Positions 61,131 to 64,000 of a stretch of 64,000 nucleotides of DNA are shown piece by piece. A program made the position numbers and the translations under genes. Within the stretch, counting starts at the first letter, position 1; each line of letters begins with the position of its first letter. The stretch is from Candidula unifasciata. Taxonomy: Eukaryota > Mollusca > Gastropoda > Stylommatophora > Geomitridae. The notes below the pieces were generated by a model. That model ran no database searches. It saw nothing but the letters and a program-made list of their open reading frames with translations, and had not been told where the DNA came from. The DNA is taken from contig CAJHNH020000557.1 of NCBI GenBank assembly GCA_905116865.2, forward strand, positions 820,184 through 884,183, given 5' to 3'.

Positions 61131-63034
61131 CTAACCTCTAGCTTCAATTTATATGCCTCATAAATTGCCTATCATTTGATAAGTGATCTTTTAAAATCAG
61201 TTCTCAATACCACACTGTTCTTTTTTTCTTTTTTAAACTAATTAAAAGGGGCAAAAGAAGGCATTTACTTCTGTTTGTTTAGATTAGACTCCCAGGTGTG
61301 TATTCCAGGATAATGTACGCTCCTTTGCCTCATGTTCATCGCAGCAACAACCTTGTAGATAAAACAAGTTAAACTTGAAAGAAAATTATTCCTTGTGACA
61401 AGTAGAAATAGGGTCACTGTTGAGAATTTGGTAGACAAAAAAAAAAAAGGGAAGAGGTGGCTAAAGAGGACAGGAATGAGACTGCCATTCACATCCTATA
61501 GAAAGCTTTAGCCGCAAAATGTCACTAATCATGAAGAAGTCTATAAAGAGTTCTGGGTGAGCTTTTTGATGGTCTATGCTCCACTTATAGATAAAAGGCA
61601 GAAGAGAGAAAGGAATAAGAGAAAGAGTACATTTCTAACTGCAAACATTTTATGTTGATATTTTTTTATCGTTTTAATGTAGAGGGCAATACTAAAACTC
61701 AGCTCACTAAAATTATACACATTATAGAAACGAAATGCACATTTTAAATGAGTAATAAGTACACCGTCTCAGCTGGGGTATAGTTTGTTTACAATCTGCA
61801 TGCAAATTTGCGGCTAAAATAAAAAGCCACCGGCCGGCTATCTGCAATGTTTGCATTAATTCGCCTGACTAGGCATACATAAAGTTTTTACACTGTAACA
61901 TAATCACTGTTATAATCGTATTTAGTTTAGAAGCTTATTATTAATATTTCACTGGAGACGAACACTTTTCAAAAAGAATGCGTGACGGCTAAAGTTCAAT
62001 AAGACGTTGATTTCTAGCAGAAGTCAACTGGCGCCAGGACGGACAGCCTTGAGAGAAAGTAGCCAGACACACTCAACTTCAACATTCATAACTAATAGAC
62101 TTACTGCGCTCAACTTACTGATGTTGCTTATCAACATCTTGCATAATCCCGCCTTGAACTGCAGTAGTCATAATCTTGCATTTATAGTCCTTGTAAATGT
62201 AACGTGTTTAAAATCAAATCATTAAAATTCATTGTCCGTCTACATTTTGTCAGTCTTTGGTGGCCGGAAGTTGATAATGACTGCGATTTAAAAACTGAGA
62301 CAACCTAGTGTCAACAAAACAATCCTATTTGCAACTAGACCAAAATAACTATTTAAAAATTACCGTTGTTAATTTTCTATTTTGTACTTAAATTGTGCGA
62401 TCGTATCAACAGCCTTAAAAATTATTTGTAGCCTTTGGAGACCAACCACGTTAAAAAAAATTCTAGATGTTCATTTTGTATATGCTTTATTTAAATAACA
62501 GTATACAAATACCCTTTAAATATTATTAAGTAGCATTGTTTTAATATATTTTCTACATACGCTGCTGTTTTACGTGCATATCTTAAAATACGCAGATGAC
62601 TTAATCAAGTTATATAATATTTAAATATTATTCAAATTATTTCAATTAAACGCCTTTCAAATATAATATGAAATATTGCGTTTCGCGTAGAGATGACTTT
62701 TGCAACAGCCCTGTTACCTGTAGAAAGAGAGAGATGAGGCGGGTCTGTCTGCGGATTTGAACTCAGGTTACTTCACTTCGTCTGGTAGGCCTTTACCCAC
62801 ATATTTTACTCACTGGGCTTCCATATATGATAGAGTGTACTGATCTAGAATATATTGGTAAGTGTTAATTTGCTTTATTTGTCTGTTGATAGTATTATTG
62901 AAGAAGTAATTCTGGTGTTGTATTTAATTTGAATCAATCCTTGCACTGCCACTTCTTCACTTCTTCTTCTGACTTGTGCCTTCACTCATTTATTGTCCTG
63001 TGATGTTATGCCATTTTTTTTTTATTATATAATA
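61131..63034. other. AT-rich intergenic DNA, nothing recognised
   Basis: No gene supported in 1.9 kb. A B-box-like inverse tgaactcaggtt near 62,758-62,770 may be a SINE scrap. Confidence 0.4.
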
Positions 63035-64000
63035 TTAACTCTTTGAGTTCCAGGGGGTTTAGCATCATTGGCCAAAGGGGTGGTAATGCATTTTTTTTAA
63101 TTTCACAAGTGTCACACATTAAAACAGACCATACTAATTCAACTGCCCCGCAGCATACCATACACATATTAATATTATTGGCGCTTCTTTGAATCGTTCC
63201 CCAAAATGGCGGCTCTAATATGATGGCGTTCAAAAAGGAGCTAAAATGGCCAATTTCTGGCCATAAAATATCCAAATGCGGGGTCAGTTCTATTAAAAAT
63301 ATATGTGCCTGCTCCAAATAATGAAACAAATGCTCTGACAGGGTCTCGGCGATACGTTGCTTGCCGACCTGCTTCTGCGAGTGTGCCTCACCGCCGAGCG
63401 TATCCCCCGCGCCGCTACGCGCGGCGCGGATGGGGGCTAAACTAGATGGCCGGGACTCACGAGTGGCAGCTACCGCATCTCCTGCAACATCCTCCAATTA
63501 CTGTACTCATGAGTCCCAGGCACCTAGATACGCTCGGCAATGAGTTTAATTTTAATCGCGTGCTAACAAGTCTGACATCTACCGCTGCTAAATCCTCCAA
63601 TCGGAAGAACACAGTATTGCTAATCGTTTTCATCGTCTGTAATGTCTCGAAATTGGTCAACGGTCGCTAATATCGTCTGCTAGTATCGTCGTCGCAGAAA
63701 CGCTCAAAATTTTTGTCAACGGTCGGTATTTATCGTCTGCTACTAGTACCGTGTGCAATGTTGATAGTGATTGTCAAGTAATCCTAGTTTTGCCGCGATT
63801 TGTCCCTTGGCAGACAGTCCGTATTTTAGATATACGGGAACACCGTCGTTCGGATAATTTTGGATATTTTATGGCCAGAATGTGGCATGCCGCCATTTTG
63901 GGGAATGGATCAAAGGAGTGCCATATTATTATTATACATCAAAGTAGCCAGGGATTGTTGGGGAATAATAATATAATACTGCTACAACAAATAATAGTGG
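63035..64000. mobile_element. probable piggyBac-like miniature element, left end and most of interior
   Basis: TTAA at 63,035-63,038 is followed by ctctttgagttccaggg, the pattern of piggyBac-superfamily ends (TTAA-CNCTTTGA). Inner inverted arms match: 63,181-63,214 with 63,889-63,920 (ccgccattttggggaa shared, 27 of 32 bases) and ccataaaatatcca (63,261) with tggatattttatgg (63,861). The right terminus should lie past the window end. A 163-codon minus frame across the left arm is not a transposase. Confidence 0.65.

Noticed and set aside
63006..63497. 163-codon minus frame as a gene
   Set aside because: It crosses the terminus and inverted arm of a miniature transposon and has no domain or splice context.

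Overview
This is eukaryotic DNA, most likely from an invertebrate and plausibly a gastropod mollusc. The reasons are single zinc-finger exons with canonical GT-AG splice sites separated by introns of 2.6-10 kb, several tRNA-derived SINE families, decayed non-LTR retrotransposons, hAT- and piggyBac-like miniature elements, and a very heavy load of minisatellites and CT/AT/CA microsatellites. Nothing looks bacterial or viral. The species assignment is inference only.

The one well-supported gene lies on the minus strand and fills about the first 36 kb. Seven exons can be placed to the base: a 1,553-bp exon at 34,685-36,237 (a long polar N-terminal region with one AT-hook-like motif, then two C2H2 fingers), followed by six exons of exactly 84 bp at 24,654-24,737, 17,107-17,190, 11,735-11,818, 8,007-8,090, 3,684-3,767 and 1,024-1,107. 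Each small exon encodes one C2H2 finger plus its linker, and each starts and ends at the same codon phase. Seven of the eight visible fingers have almost the same recognition helix (QLSHLQQ-like), so the protein looks like a homotypic zinc-finger array. The gene continues off the left edge because the last exon has a good donor. Its 5' exons are not firmly identified; a weak candidate sits at 46,545-46,779.

Every intron between finger exons carries at least one minisatellite. Over the whole window I see about 28 separate tandem arrays with units of 18-91 bp, covering roughly 18 kb by my rough addition. Because many units are multiples of 3, or lack stops in all frames, they produce long spurious reading frames (up to 653 codons). 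I reject these as genes.

The right part (37-64 kb) contains no confident gene. It holds LINE remnants with RNase H and reverse-transcriptase C-terminal motifs, at least four tRNA-derived repeat families, an inverted duplication near 55 kb, large arrays at 41.5-42.6, 48.1-49.7, 49.9-50.5, 51.1-52.0 and 58.2-58.8 kb, and the left end of a probable piggyBac-like miniature element that runs off the right edge. Two short elements at 31,350-31,524 and 60,324-60,514 resemble the SPIN family of hAT transposons, which is known for horizontal transfer; the second has a perfect 8-bp target duplication.
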